A DNA stretch of 64,000 nucleotides, from assembly GCF_040100845.1 (NCBI RefSeq), contig NZ_JAZHSH010000001.1, positions 1,054,001-1,118,000 on the forward strand. The letters run 5' to 3'. Below, piece after piece: positions 26,468 through 34,677 of the stretch; within the stretch, counting starts at the first letter, position 1; each line of letters begins with the position of its first letter. This stretch comes from Chengkuizengella sp. SCS-71B (GTDB taxonomy: Bacteria; Bacillota; Bacilli; Paenibacillales; KCTC-33759). Both the position numbers and the translations under genes were made by a program. Below the pieces are notes generated by a model. The model made no database searches and was not told where the DNA came from. It saw only the letters and a program-made list of their open reading frames with translations.

Positions 26468-26558
26468 AATAAAGGAAGGTGAAAGAGGAAAAGAACAAAT
26501 CAAATATTTCAATATGGATGTAGCCCATACTAATTAAAAATAATTAGGTGGGATGAAT

Positions 26559-26954
26559 ATGAAAGAAATTATTATTAAAGTCCAATTTTCAGAGGAAATG
26601 ATTCAGTCTATAAATGAGCTTGTAACAAATGTTTTAGAGAATGTTGAAAAAAACGGAGTTAATAAATCAGAGAAATTGCTGCCATCAAAACAAAAGGAAG
26701 AACAGCACTTAAAAGAATATGAAAACAAAGAAGATAATCATATTGATGAATTACCAGAAATATTAACCGCTCAAGATATAGCAAATTATCTTAAAATCTC
26801 ACGTCGAAGGGTATATGGATTATATCAATTGAACCCAGAGCAAGGAGGGATACCTAATTTTAGCATAGGTAATTCTCATCGAGTTGTAAAAGAAGATTTT
26901 CTTGACTGGATTAAAGAGAAGAAACAGGAGAATTTTAAAAAATACACAGAATAA
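26559..26954 (+). CDS. DNA-binding protein with C-terminal excisionase-type domain
   Basis: The 131-residue protein has a charged, probably helical N-terminal half (about 1-65) and a C-terminal MerR/Xis-like domain (ILTAQDIANYLKISRRRVYG with wing SIGNSHRVVKEDFLDWI) paralogous to the preceding gene. ATG 26559 is 6 nt from GGTGGG; ATG 26553 abuts it. One of the two paralogues is probably the excisionase. Confidence 0.65.
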   Translation: MKEIIIKVQFSEEMIQSINELVTNVLENVEKNGVNKSEKLLPSKQKEEQHLKEYENKEDNHIDELPEILTAQDIANYLKISRRRVYGLYQLNPEQGGIPNFSIGNSHRVVKEDFLDWIKEKKQENFKKYTE

Positions 26955-27020
26955 AGGAAGGTGAAAGAATGAGTCAATTAGTTTATATCGAAAACAATCG
27001 ATCAGTAACAGATAGTTTAA
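26950..27020 (+). repeat. 71-bp direct repeat, copy 1 (5' end of antirepressor gene)
   Basis: Matches 27272-27342 with about four differences and includes the ribosome site AAAGGAAGGTGAAAGA and the first 17 codons of the Rha-type gene. The AAAGGAAGGTGAAAGA segment also occurs alone at 26471-26486. Confidence 0.85.
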
Positions 27021-27025
27021 AGTAG
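26969..27025 (+). pseudogene. Truncated duplicate of the Rha/antirepressor gene start
   Basis: ATG plus 17 codons (MSQLVYIENNRSVTDSLK) then TAG. The sequence is nearly identical to the N terminus of the protein at 27291 (MNQLVYIENNRPVTDSL) and keeps a good ribosome site. It is either a recombination scar or an 18-residue leader peptide. Confidence 0.7.
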
Positions 27026-27061
27026 AAATGATTGAAAAATTATAAGAGAGGTGAAGTGGCT

Positions 27062-27238
27062 ATGGAGATCAAAGGGAATGTAGTCAAAGATTATATGTCA
27101 GGCAATACCAGAATGATTTTTTGTGATGATGATTATATAAATAGAACAGAAGAGGAAGAAACAGAGATTTTTAATAGGGTTTATCAAGTGGCATGGGAGT
27201 GTGTTTTTGTTTTGGTAGAAAAAGGGGAGGAGGTATAA
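27062..27238 (+). CDS. Small acidic protein of unknown function, inserted between the repeats
   Basis: A 58-residue acidic protein (DDDY, EEEETEIF) with no recognised domain. ATG 27062 follows AGAGGTGA by 7 nt; an upstream TTG at 27032 lacks a ribosome site. It lies entirely between the two 71-bp direct repeats, as if acquired by recombination between them. Confidence 0.6.
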   Translation: MEIKGNVVKDYMSGNTRMIFCDDDYINRTEEEETEIFNRVYQVAWECVFVLVEKGEEV

Positions 27239-27271
27239 AAAATATAATTTTTTTTACTCTCAAACCTATCA

Positions 27272-27342
27272 AATAAAGGAAGGTGAAAGAATGAATCAAT
27301 TAGTATACATCGAAAACAATCGACCAGTAACAGATAGTTTAA
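27272..27342 (+). repeat. 71-bp direct repeat, copy 2
   Basis: The intact copy, which continues into the full-length Rha-type gene; see 26950-27020. Confidence 0.85.
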
Positions 27343-27983
27343 CAATAGCAGAAGTGTTTGGGAAAAGGCATGACCATGTAATTAGGGATATTGAGAGTCA
27401 GATAGAAAAATTAATTGAAGCAGGGGAAGAAAAGTTCTCACTCCCCAACTTTGGGGAGACCCAGTATGTACATCCTCAAAACAAACAACTATACAAGAAA
27501 TACCTTTTAACAGAAGATGCTTTTACATTAATCGCTATGTCTTATACAACAATTGAAGCAATGAAAATGAAAGTGAAATTTATTGAAGAGTTTAAACGAA
27601 TGAAGGAAAACCTTCAAAATAAAATTCCAACACTTACAAGTCATGAAGCTTTAGGCATAGCAGTACAGCGAGCTGGAGAAATGATGATTAAGCTTCCACA
27701 ACTTGAACAAAAAATTGAAAGTGTTGACCAAAAAGTGGACAAGCAGATCACACTCACTCAAGGAGAACAAAGAGTAGTACAAAGGAAAGTATGCGTGAGA
27801 GTTTACAGCTTTACTAAGGATCGAGAAAGGCGAAGTAAATTATTTAGAGAGCTGTATAGAGACATTAAAGACAGATGGGGAGTACCGAGTTACCGTGATG
27901 TATTACGAAAAGATATGCAGGATGCAATCAACTACATCAACGCTTGGGTTCCTAAAAAGAAAGAAGAAGGAGAGATAGCATGA
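27291..27983 (+). CDS. Rha-family phage regulatory protein / antirepressor with ORF6C domain
   Basis: The 230-residue protein has an N-terminal Rha domain (DSLTIAEVFGKRHDHVIRDI, then YLLTEDAFTLIAMSYT and KVKFIEEFKRM; residues 1-110) and a C-terminal ORF6C-like domain (RSKLFRELYRDIKDRWGVPS then a YRDVLRKDMQDAINYINAW block). Proteins with this layout act as antirepressors or early regulators of temperate phages. Its stop overlaps the next start by 4 nt. Given a repressor without a peptidase domain, it is the best candidate for the induction switch. Confidence 0.87.
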   Translation: MNQLVYIENNRPVTDSLTIAEVFGKRHDHVIRDIESQIEKLIEAGEEKFSLPNFGETQYVHPQNKQLYKKYLLTEDAFTLIAMSYTTIEAMKMKVKFIEEFKRMKENLQNKIPTLTSHEALGIAVQRAGEMMIKLPQLEQKIESVDQKVDKQITLTQGEQRVVQRKVCVRVYSFTKDRERRSKLFRELYRDIKDRWGVPSYRDVLRKDMQDAINYINAWVPKKKEEGEIA

Positions 27984-28240
27984 CAATACATCTAATAGAC
28001 AACCTGTACTTACGAAGTGATGAGCGAAACTTTATTATTGCTAAAAAAACAGGAGAAGATAAATTTCTAAATACTAACTACTTCTCAAAGTTAGACTCAC
28101 TACTTAAATTCTTATTAAACATGAAGCTCCAAGAATCAGACTCCAAAACATTAAAAGAACTCTTTAACGAATATTTAAAACTCACTGACACCGTAACGTT
28201 GGCTGTAGGACAGATAAAAGTGAAAGGAGAGATAGCATGA
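27980..28240 (+). CDS. Hypothetical early phage protein
   Basis: An 86-residue protein that overlaps its neighbours on both sides by 4 nt, so it is clearly in the early operon. It is mixed charge, contains FSKLDSLLKFLLNMKLQE and is probably helical. No family recognised. Confidence 0.6.
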   Translation: MTIHLIDNLYLRSDERNFIIAKKTGEDKFLNTNYFSKLDSLLKFLLNMKLQESDSKTLKELFNEYLKLTDTVTLAVGQIKVKGEIA

Positions 28241-28434
28241 AGCCTAACTTAGACCGATTTGCAGAAAATTATGAAACGCCAGTGTTTGAAACAGTAGACC
28301 ACTTAAATACATGCGAATGTGGTAAACAAGCAGAATGGTTAGTTTACAAAGATAAACAACCTCATTGTAAAGAGTGCTTTAAAGATGCAACTGAATGTGG
28401 TGATGTGGTGGAGGTGAAATATTTATGCGCTTGA
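28237..28434 (+). CDS. Small zinc-ribbon phage protein
   Basis: A 65-residue protein with CECGKQAEWL...HCKECF, a four-Cys zinc ribbon, and a further two Cys near the C terminus. GGAGAGATAGC lies before the ATG, which overlaps the preceding stop by 4 nt. Role unknown. Confidence 0.6.
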   Translation: MKPNLDRFAENYETPVFETVDHLNTCECGKQAEWLVYKDKQPHCKECFKDATECGDVVEVKYLCA

Positions 28435-28793
28435 ATGTAACAAAAATACTAGATCAGATTAAAAAGCAGTTAGTTTCTCAGATTGATGAATACATTGAAA
28501 CTTATCCAGCAGAGCCAAAAATTTTACTCATGGAAATAGACGATAATAAAGAATTTTGGATGCTTGATAATGGGTGGAAAAGTATGAGATTTGAATATGA
28601 ACATGTTGAATTTAGTTTTTTGGAATTATGTAATTTTATAGAGTTACTTCATGGGGTAGAAGTAGAAAAGAAATTTATATCTGAAATCACTGAGGAAGTA
28701 AGAAAAATAACTGAAGGTAGAGTTAAAGTATTTATTTATCAATGTATGGAAGATGAAAAAGAAAAGGCGAGCTGCGCCAACAGCATCGCTTAG
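28425..28793 (+). CDS. Hypothetical early phage protein
   Basis: A 122-residue acidic protein with an amphipathic N-terminal helix (VTKILDQIKKQLVSQIDEYI) and several aromatic residues. It overlaps the preceding gene by 10 nt, and GGAGGTG lies inside that gene's 3' end. No family recognised. Confidence 0.55.
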   Translation: MRLNVTKILDQIKKQLVSQIDEYIETYPAEPKILLMEIDDNKEFWMLDNGWKSMRFEYEHVEFSFLELCNFIELLHGVEVEKKFISEITEEVRKITEGRVKVFIYQCMEDEKEKASCANSIA

Positions 28794-28864
28794 AACTAAA
28801 AAACAAATTTAATTAGAGGTCATTATAACATTATTTTTAAAATTTTGAAAGGTGGATGTTATTT

Positions 28865-29116
28865 ATGAAAGCAACTGGAATGGTAAGAAAAATAGATGAA
28901 TTAGGAAGAGTAGTAATCCCTATGGAGTTAAGAAGAACGCTTGGTATCGCAGAAAAAGATCCTATGGAGATATTTACTACTGAAGATTCGATTGTATTAA
29001 AGAAATATGCACCAGGTTGTGAATTTTGCGGTGAATTAGATATAAAAGTAGTTCTGAATGGTAAACAGGTATGTCATAAATGTGTTTCAAGTGTAGTAGA
29101 AAAGGCAGGTGCTTAA
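28865..29116 (+). CDS. AbrB-family regulator with C-terminal zinc ribbon
   Basis: An 83-residue protein with a SpoVT/AbrB swapped-hairpin DNA-binding domain (GMVRKIDELGRVVIPMELRR) and a four-Cys ribbon (CEFCGEL...CHKC). ATG 28865 is 9 nt after AAGGTGG; ATG 28856 overlaps the site. AbrB-like phage proteins can act on host transition-state genes, including sporulation control, so an effect on the host is possible but not shown. Confidence 0.82.
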   Translation: MKATGMVRKIDELGRVVIPMELRRTLGIAEKDPMEIFTTEDSIVLKKYAPGCEFCGELDIKVVLNGKQVCHKCVSSVVEKAGA

Positions 29117-29119
29117 AAT

Positions 29120-29668
29120 ATGAATCTAGTAAATCCGTTGGTTCAGAATGATTTAGAAACAATAGAAGGAATGAAACAAGAAAATAGATTTAAAATCACT
29201 GATTTAGGTTCATTATCTTGGGCTATGCGAATGTTATCAGCATTAGCAGCTAAAAAAAATGACGTTAATAATTTAGCTGATGAAGAGGTAACAAGAATAG
29301 AAGATTATCGAAAATCGGAGCTTAATAGTATTGAACAATCGGAATCATTCTTTAAATCATTAATCAATGAATATGCGGTTGTTCGTAGAGAGAGTGATCC
29401 TAAATTTACAAGCGAAAAAACACCATATGGAAAAGTTGGTTTTCGAAAGCAACAAGCAAAATGGATTTATAAAGATAAAGAGCTGCTTAAATATTTAGAC
29501 CTTGAACACTCTGAATTAATTCGAATTAAGCATGAACCGATAAAGACGGAAATAAAAAAACGATTTAAGGTTTCTAAAGGTAAAGTGTATGACGAAAATG
29601 GACAAGTTGTAGATGGCATTGTTGTAGAGGAACGCCCAGACATCGTAGAGATTAAAGTGGAGGTGTAG
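29120..29668 (+). CDS. gam: Gam-like host-nuclease inhibitor protein
   Basis: The 182-residue protein has a long N-terminal helical segment (SWAMRMLSALAAKKNDVNNL) and the pattern EQSESFFKSLINEYAV...YGKVGFRKQQAKW typical of the Mu Gam family. Gam binds DNA ends and shields them from RecBCD/AddAB. It is followed by ERF and SSB genes, which form a phage recombination module. Confidence 0.82.
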   Translation: MNLVNPLVQNDLETIEGMKQENRFKITDLGSLSWAMRMLSALAAKKNDVNNLADEEVTRIEDYRKSELNSIEQSESFFKSLINEYAVVRRESDPKFTSEKTPYGKVGFRKQQAKWIYKDKELLKYLDLEHSELIRIKHEPIKTEIKKRFKVSKGKVYDENGQVVDGIVVEERPDIVEIKVEV

Positions 29669-29669
29669 T

Positions 29670-30314
29670 ATGGACGATAAAACAGAGTTATACCAAAAGA
29701 TATTCAACGTTATGAGCGCTATAGATTATTTAAAGAAGGATGATCATGTTAAATTTGGACAGCAAAATTATAAAGCTATATCTGAAGAGAAAGTGACTAC
29801 TACTGTTAGAGCTGAACTAATCAAGAATAAGTTGATTGTGCTTCCAATAGAGCAGGATCATAAGAGAGAAGGTACTATTTCTACCGTTGATACAAAATAC
29901 AAAATCATTGATATAGAGTCAGGGCAATATGAAATTATAGTAAGTTCTGGGACTGGTGCCGATACACAAGATAAAGGCGTAGGAAAAGCCATGACATACG
30001 CATTTAAGTATTTATTCTTGCGTTCATTCGCTATTCCAACAGGAGAAGATCCGGACAAAGTTTCTTCTGCTGAATTAGATGAAAAACAAAAGAAACAGGC
30101 TGAAGAACGAGAGAAAAAGCTTAACAGTGTATTGATTAAGTGGCAGACATTGAGCGAAGAAAAAGACAAAGCGAAGTCTACAGAACAGTTTAAAGAGTGG
30201 CTTAAAAAGAAAAGTACAACCTATGAAACGGTAGATATAGAATCTCTTTCAAACTTCGAGAGGACATTTACTAAAAAGTTGAATGAAAAAGCACAAGAGA
30301 AGAAAGGGGCATAA
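29670..30314 (+). CDS. erf: ERF-family single-strand annealing protein
   Basis: The 214-residue recombinase of the ERF superfamily has an N-terminal core with [20 protein letters not shown] and [20 protein letters not shown] then KYLFLRSF, followed by a charged C-terminal tail (about 135-214). It anneals complementary strands during phage recombination or circularisation. It starts 1 nt after the gam stop. Confidence 0.87.
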   Translation: MDDKTELYQKIFNVMSAIDYLKKDDHVKFGQQNYKAISEEKVTTTVRAELIKNKLIVLPIEQDHKREGTISTVDTKYKIIDIESGQYEIIVSSGTGADTQDKGVGKAMTYAFKYLFLRSFAIPTGEDPDKVSSAELDEKQKKQAEEREKKLNSVLIKWQTLSEEKDKAKSTEQFKEWLKKKSTTYETVDIESLSNFERTFTKKLNEKAQEKKGA

Positions 30315-30316
30315 GG

Positions 30317-30718
30317 ATGTTAAATCGGGTTATTTTAATCGGGAGATTAACAAAAGATCCTGATCTGCGGTATACACCAAACGGAATAGGAACGTGTAAT
30401 TTTACACTAGCTGTAGAAAGATCTTTTAGTAATAACGGAAAAAAAGAAACGGATTTTATCAAGATTGTAACTTGGAAAAAGTTAGCTGAAACATGTGCTA
30501 ATTACTTGGGAAAAGGTAGATTAATCGGGTTAGATGGAAGATTACAGATACGAAACTATGAGAACAACGAAGGTAGAAAAGTGTATGTGTCTGAGGTAGT
30601 GGCAGAGAGTGTTAGGTTTCTTGAACATAAGGACGTAAGTGAAGCTGAGGAAGTTGGTAATTTCACTGACGGTAATAGTAAACCTATCGAGTTAAGTGAT
30701 GATGATTTACCGTTCTAG
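30317..30718 (+). CDS. ssb: Single-stranded DNA-binding protein
   Basis: The 133-residue SSB has an OB fold ([40 protein letters not shown]) and the acidic protein-interaction tip DDDLPF. It is the phage's own SSB and works with the adjacent ERF annealing protein. Confidence 0.94.
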   Translation: MLNRVILIGRLTKDPDLRYTPNGIGTCNFTLAVERSFSNNGKKETDFIKIVTWKKLAETCANYLGKGRLIGLDGRLQIRNYENNEGRKVYVSEVVAESVRFLEHKDVSEAEEVGNFTDGNSKPIELSDDDLPF

Positions 30719-30730
30719 GAGGGTGGACTA

Positions 30731-31120
30731 ATGGACTTAGATGCACATATTAAAGAGATTACAACATTACGCAATAAAGCAGATAAATTAATAGAAGATA
30801 GTCCAGGAGCTCTTTTAAAAAAGATTGAAATATTAGCAAGATGTTTGGTGTTTATAGGTAGAGTATCTAGTCAATTAGATGGAGATTACAAGCGCATATA
30901 TGCTCAAAGAAAGTATGAATACTCTTTCGCTGAAATCAATGCTAAATCACCTAAAAAAGCCCATGCGGAGTTAGCAGTTAAAGATTTAAGAGAGAAAGAA
31001 GCAGAAGCATATCAGATGATGCAACGGTGGAGAAATGCCTTTAGTAGCACACAGGAAGAGATACATGCTTTAAAACTAAAAATGAGAATTGATTTTGAGA
31101 ACAGTCAAAATGGAGGTTGA
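30731..31120 (+). CDS. Hypothetical phage protein, helical
   Basis: A 129-residue, almost fully helical, charged protein (coiled-coil-like segments KIEILARCLVFIGRVSSQL and LREKEAEAYQMMQRWR). TAGGAGGGTGG precedes the ATG. No family recognised; it lies between SSB and an HNH gene. Confidence 0.6.
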   Translation: MDLDAHIKEITTLRNKADKLIEDSPGALLKKIEILARCLVFIGRVSSQLDGDYKRIYAQRKYEYSFAEINAKSPKKAHAELAVKDLREKEAEAYQMMQRWRNAFSSTQEEIHALKLKMRIDFENSQNGG

Positions 31121-31124
31121 TCAT

Positions 31125-31421
31125 ATGGGTGGGTTTTATCCTGCCCCTAAACCTCAACATCGTAGAAGAACACCAAAACGAGGGGCAAGGGGGAAGTTTG
31201 ACACTAACACGAAGAGAACCATTGTTGAACGTGATGGAGCCTTATGCGTGAATTGTGGACATTCCTATCATGATATCCATCATATTATATTCAAGTCTCA
31301 AGGAGGTCCTGGAACGGTTGATAACGGAGTTTGTGTCTGTAGGAAATGCCATAGCTGGGCGCATACGTCTAATGAAGGTAGACGATGGTTTGAAGGTTAT
31401 AGATTAAGGTATTTGGTTTGA
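31125..31421 (+). CDS. HNH endonuclease
   Basis: A 98-residue protein with HNH signature CVNCGHSYHDIHHI and CRKCHSWAH (two CxxC pairs plus catalytic HH). ATG 31125 is 8 nt after GGAGG; an upstream in-frame start at 31089 lies inside the previous gene. Its distance from the terminase genes argues against a packaging role; it may be a recombination nuclease. Confidence 0.82.
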   Translation: MGGFYPAPKPQHRRRTPKRGARGKFDTNTKRTIVERDGALCVNCGHSYHDIHHIIFKSQGGPGTVDNGVCVCRKCHSWAHTSNEGRRWFEGYRLRYLV

Positions 31422-31437
31422 GTTTGAGGAGGGCATT

Positions 31438-31512
31438 ATGCATAACCCAATATATCTATTCAAATGGATGATAGGTTTTTATATTCAAGAGTTTAAAAGA
31501 AAATCCGCATAG
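31438..31512 (+). CDS. 24-residue small ORF
   Basis: ATG 31438 is preceded by GAGGAGGG at 4 nt and encodes MHNPIYLFKWMIGFYIQEFK and a basic end. The ribosome site is as strong as those of its neighbours and it fills the 103-nt gap before the replication gene. It could be a real peptide; conservation is unknown. Confidence 0.4.
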   Translation: MHNPIYLFKWMIGFYIQEFKRKSA

Positions 31513-31524
31513 GGGATGAAATAA

Positions 31525-32520
31525 ATGAAAGAGGCGTATTACTTTTCACACGATGCAAATGCACGCCATGACCCTAAGATATTGGCAATGCGAAGCGTTT
31601 ATGGAATGGAAGGTTATGGACGGTATTGGGTACTTATTGAATTTCTAAGAGAGCAAACGCAATACAAGCTTAGAAAATCTAAACACTTATGCAATGCGTT
31701 AGCAATGCAAATGCAATGCACAGTAGAAGAAGCGCAAAACTTTTTAAATGATTGCATAAATGAGTTCGATTTACTGGTTGAAAATGATGAATTTATATGG
31801 AGTGACTCCTTGTTAAAACGAATGAGTGAAAAAGATAAAAAGTCAGAAAAAGCAAAATTGGCGGCTAAAAAGCGATGGGATAAAGCCAGTAACAACAAGG
31901 GTTCTATGCAAGACGACAAGGATAGCAATACAGATGCAATGCAAACGCATAGCGAAGGCAAAGCATTAAAGGAAAGGAAAGTAAAAGAAAAGAAAGTAAA
32001 GGAAAGTAAAGAAAAAGAAATAGTAGTAGAAGAAAGTAAAGAAAAGAAAAGCAATAATACAACTACTACTACAACAGACGAGAATTGCTTCAAAATTTAT
32101 CAAAATGAAATCGGAATATTAAGTTCATCAGTCTCAGATGATTTAAATATTTGGTTAGATGATTTTAACGGAGATCATAGAGTCATCATTCAAGCAATCA
32201 AAATAGCAGTTGATCGGAATAAAAGAAACATGGGATTTATAAAAGGGATTTTAAAAGAGTGGTATAGCAAAAATGCAAGGACACTTGAAGATTGTGAAGC
32301 GTTGCAAAAGGAATTTGAAAACAAAAAGAATAATCGAAATCAACAACAAAGATGGAATTATGGACATCAAAAACCTAAAATACCGATCATACAATATACG
32401 GAAAATTCAGATGCAGAATTTACACAAGAACAGTTAGACGAAATAAAGAAAATAGCAGATGAATGGGATAATGCACCAGTAGCAGCAGGAATAGATCTTG
32501 ATGACGATAGACCGTTTTAA
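31525..32520 (+). CDS. DnaD-like replication initiation protein with Lin1244/Lin1753-type N-terminal domain
   Basis: The 331-residue protein has an N-terminal Lin1244-like domain (YYFSHDANARHDPKILAMRS, GMEGYGRYWVLIEFLRE; residues 1-90), a low-complexity Lys/Glu/Thr linker (about 115-190) and a DnaD/DnaB_2-type domain (IQAIKIAVDRNKRNMGFIKG, ILKEWYSKN; about 190-265). Such proteins bind the phage origin and recruit the host helicase. No phage helicase or loader is found next to it, so the host DnaB/DnaI system is presumably used. Confidence 0.82.
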   Translation: MKEAYYFSHDANARHDPKILAMRSVYGMEGYGRYWVLIEFLREQTQYKLRKSKHLCNALAMQMQCTVEEAQNFLNDCINEFDLLVENDEFIWSDSLLKRMSEKDKKSEKAKLAAKKRWDKASNNKGSMQDDKDSNTDAMQTHSEGKALKERKVKEKKVKESKEKEIVVEESKEKKSNNTTTTTTDENCFKIYQNEIGILSSSVSDDLNIWLDDFNGDHRVIIQAIKIAVDRNKRNMGFIKGILKEWYSKNARTLEDCEALQKEFENKKNNRNQQQRWNYGHQKPKIPIIQYTENSDAEFTQEQLDEIKKIADEWDNAPVAAGIDLDDDRPF

Positions 32521-32546
32521 TAATCGTTTAAGGAAAGGGTGAGGAT

Positions 32547-32816
32547 ATGAAAATCATAGGTCAAGGGAAAGTAACTGGTGATGAAAGAGAACTTATAGTT
32601 AAGACTACAGATAAAGAGTTAAGGCTACTTACCGAAAACCCCACAGATTACAGGCAGACTTTGAAGGTCGGGGATGAAATAAATATTAGTAAAAAATATG
32701 AATTATTCAACCAAATGCAACGTTACGGAAATGCAATATTAAATGATTTTGATGGTTTACGAAATGTATTTATAGATATTGGTTTAGGAGGTATGAAAGA
32801 AGGTGATTCGGATTGA
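32547..32816 (+). CDS. Hypothetical phage protein
   Basis: An 89-residue protein with an N-terminal beta-rich half (KIIGQGKVTGDERELIVKTT) and a helical end. AAAGGGTGAGG precedes the ATG, and it overlaps rusA by 4 nt. No family recognised. Confidence 0.55.
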   Translation: MKIIGQGKVTGDERELIVKTTDKELRLLTENPTDYRQTLKVGDEINISKKYELFNQMQRYGNAILNDFDGLRNVFIDIGLGGMKEGDSD

Positions 32817-33247
32817 TTAAGTTTGTAGTAAATGAGGAACCAGTTGCACAAGCAAGACCTAGAGTAACAACCAAGAACGGAAAACCTAGATTGTATGATC
32901 CTGATAAATCAAAATATTTCAAACAACTTGTAGCAATGAAAGCTAAACAATATGCACCTGAGACTTTACTAGATTGCCCTCTGTTGCTTCGAATCACTTT
33001 TTATAGGTCTATACCAAAAAACTTTACTATAGCCAAGAGAAAGCAAATAGAGGATGGAGAACTAAGACCAATAACCAAACCAGACATAGACAATTATGTT
33101 AAAGCTATCAAGGATGCTCTTAATAAAGTGATATGGACGGATGATAGTAAGGTTGTCGAATTACATGCTAGTAAATTTTATAGCGAATATCCGAGAGTGG
33201 TAATTGAGATTAGGAGGCTAGGTGATGCAACTAGATTTGTTTCGTGA
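32813..33247 (+). CDS. rusA: RusA-family Holliday junction resolvase
   Basis: The 144-residue dimeric endonuclease resolves branched phage DNA before packaging. It has the RusA motifs ARPRVTTKNGK, KPDIDNYVKAIKDALN and VIWTDDSKVVEL, with the metal-binding Asp residues present. The start is TTG 32813, overlapping the preceding TGA; GAAGGTGAT serves as ribosome site. Confidence 0.92.
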   Translation: MIKFVVNEEPVAQARPRVTTKNGKPRLYDPDKSKYFKQLVAMKAKQYAPETLLDCPLLLRITFYRSIPKNFTIAKRKQIEDGELRPITKPDIDNYVKAIKDALNKVIWTDDSKVVELHASKFYSEYPRVVIEIRRLGDATRFVS

Positions 33248-34664
33248 AATCATAGTTGACAATTTTGCTGGTGGGGGAGGAGCTTCTACAGGAATTGAAA
33301 TGGCAACTGGTTTAAGTGTAGATATAGCAATCAATCATGATCCTGCTGCTATAGCGATGCATAAAGCAAACCACCCAGATACGGAACATTATTGCGAGGA
33401 TGTTTGGGACGTTGATCCTAAAAAGGTTGTAAGAGGTCGCAAGGTTGGATTGTGTTGGCTTAGTCCTGATTGTACACATCATAGTAAAGCTAGGGGTGGA
33501 AAACCTAGAAAGAAAAATATTAGAGGATTAGCATGGATAGCAGTTAGATGGGCGATTGCTGTTAAACCTAGAGTTATCATTCTGGAGAACGTAGAAGAAT
33601 TTAAGGAATGGGGTCCATTAGATGATAGTGGAATGCCAATAAAAGATGCGAAGGGAAGAACGTTTTATTCATTCGTTGATTCTCTTAAATCGTTAGGGTA
33701 CCAGGTAGAGTGGAGAGAATTAACAGCATGTGATTATGGCGCTCCAACAAAAAGAAAACGCCTGTTTATGATAGCTAGATGTGATGGCAGACCGATTGTA
33801 TGGGCTAAACCTACTCATGGTGATCCAAAAAGCAAAGAAGTCTTAACAGGTAAGTTATTACCTTGGCGTACAACTGCAGAAATCATTGATTGGTCATTAC
33901 CTTGTCCTTCAATATTTGAAAGGAAAAGACCACTTGCAGAAAATACAATGCGTAGAATTGCAAGAGGAATGCAGAAGTTTGTTATAAATAATCCTAAACC
34001 ATTCATAGTACGGATTGGTCATACAGGGTTTGGGGGAGATAGATTGCAATACGAGATAGATAAACCTCTAACGACAATTACAACAAAAGCTGAACACTGT
34101 TTAGTTACACCATTCATATCTACTTATTACACTGAAACAACTGAAAATGGGGTTAGGGGTCAAAATGTTCAAGAACCACTGCACACTGTCAGTACAGCAA
34201 ATAGATTTTCGCTAGTAACCGCCTTTATAGCAAAACATTATGGTGGAGGATATACAGGTGCAGGAACAGGGATGACAGAACCATTGTCAACCGTTACAAC
34301 TGTAGATCATAACGCATTAGTGATGGCATTCCTTACAAAATATTATGGTTCTGACATTGGACAGGCTTTAGATGATCCAATCCATACCATTACAACAAAA
34401 GATAGATTCGGTTTAGTCAAAGTTAAAGGGCAAAATCATCAAATAGTTGATATAGGTATGAGAATGCTGCAACCACATGAATTATTCCCAGCTCAAGGAT
34501 TTCCTGAAAGATACATCATAGATCGAGATTATGAAGGTAATAAATACACAAAAACAGCACAGATTGCAAGGTGTGGCAATGCAGTACCACCACCATTTGC
34601 AGATGCTCTTGTAAGAGCCAATTGTCCTGAGTTGTGTTATAGAAGTGCAGCTATAGCGAATTAA
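33225..34664 (+). CDS. DNA (cytosine-5) methyltransferase
   Basis: The 479-residue enzyme has motif I NFAGGGGASTGIEMA, catalytic motif IV in the variant form LSPDCTHHS (Cys83), motif VI ENVEEF, motif VIII region GAPTKRKRLFMIAR and C-terminal CGNAVPPPFADALV. The region around residues 275-410 contains about four copies of an insert ending P-[LI]-x-T-[IV]-[TS]-T, an unusual repeated target-recognition area. ATG 33225 is 7 nt after AGGAGG. It probably protects phage DNA against host restriction. Confidence 0.9.
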   Translation: MQLDLFREIIVDNFAGGGGASTGIEMATGLSVDIAINHDPAAIAMHKANHPDTEHYCEDVWDVDPKKVVRGRKVGLCWLSPDCTHHSKARGGKPRKKNIRGLAWIAVRWAIAVKPRVIILENVEEFKEWGPLDDSGMPIKDAKGRTFYSFVDSLKSLGYQVEWRELTACDYGAPTKRKRLFMIARCDGRPIVWAKPTHGDPKSKEVLTGKLLPWRTTAEIIDWSLPCPSIFERKRPLAENTMRRIARGMQKFVINNPKPFIVRIGHTGFGGDRLQYEIDKPLTTITTKAEHCLVTPFISTYYTETTENGVRGQNVQEPLHTVSTANRFSLVTAFIAKHYGGGYTGAGTGMTEPLSTVTTVDHNALVMAFLTKYYGSDIGQALDDPIHTITTKDRFGLVKVKGQNHQIVDIGMRMLQPHELFPAQGFPERYIIDRDYEGNKYTKTAQIARCGNAVPPPFADALVRANCPELCYRSAAIAN

Positions 34665-34677
34665 GGAGGGTTAGACA

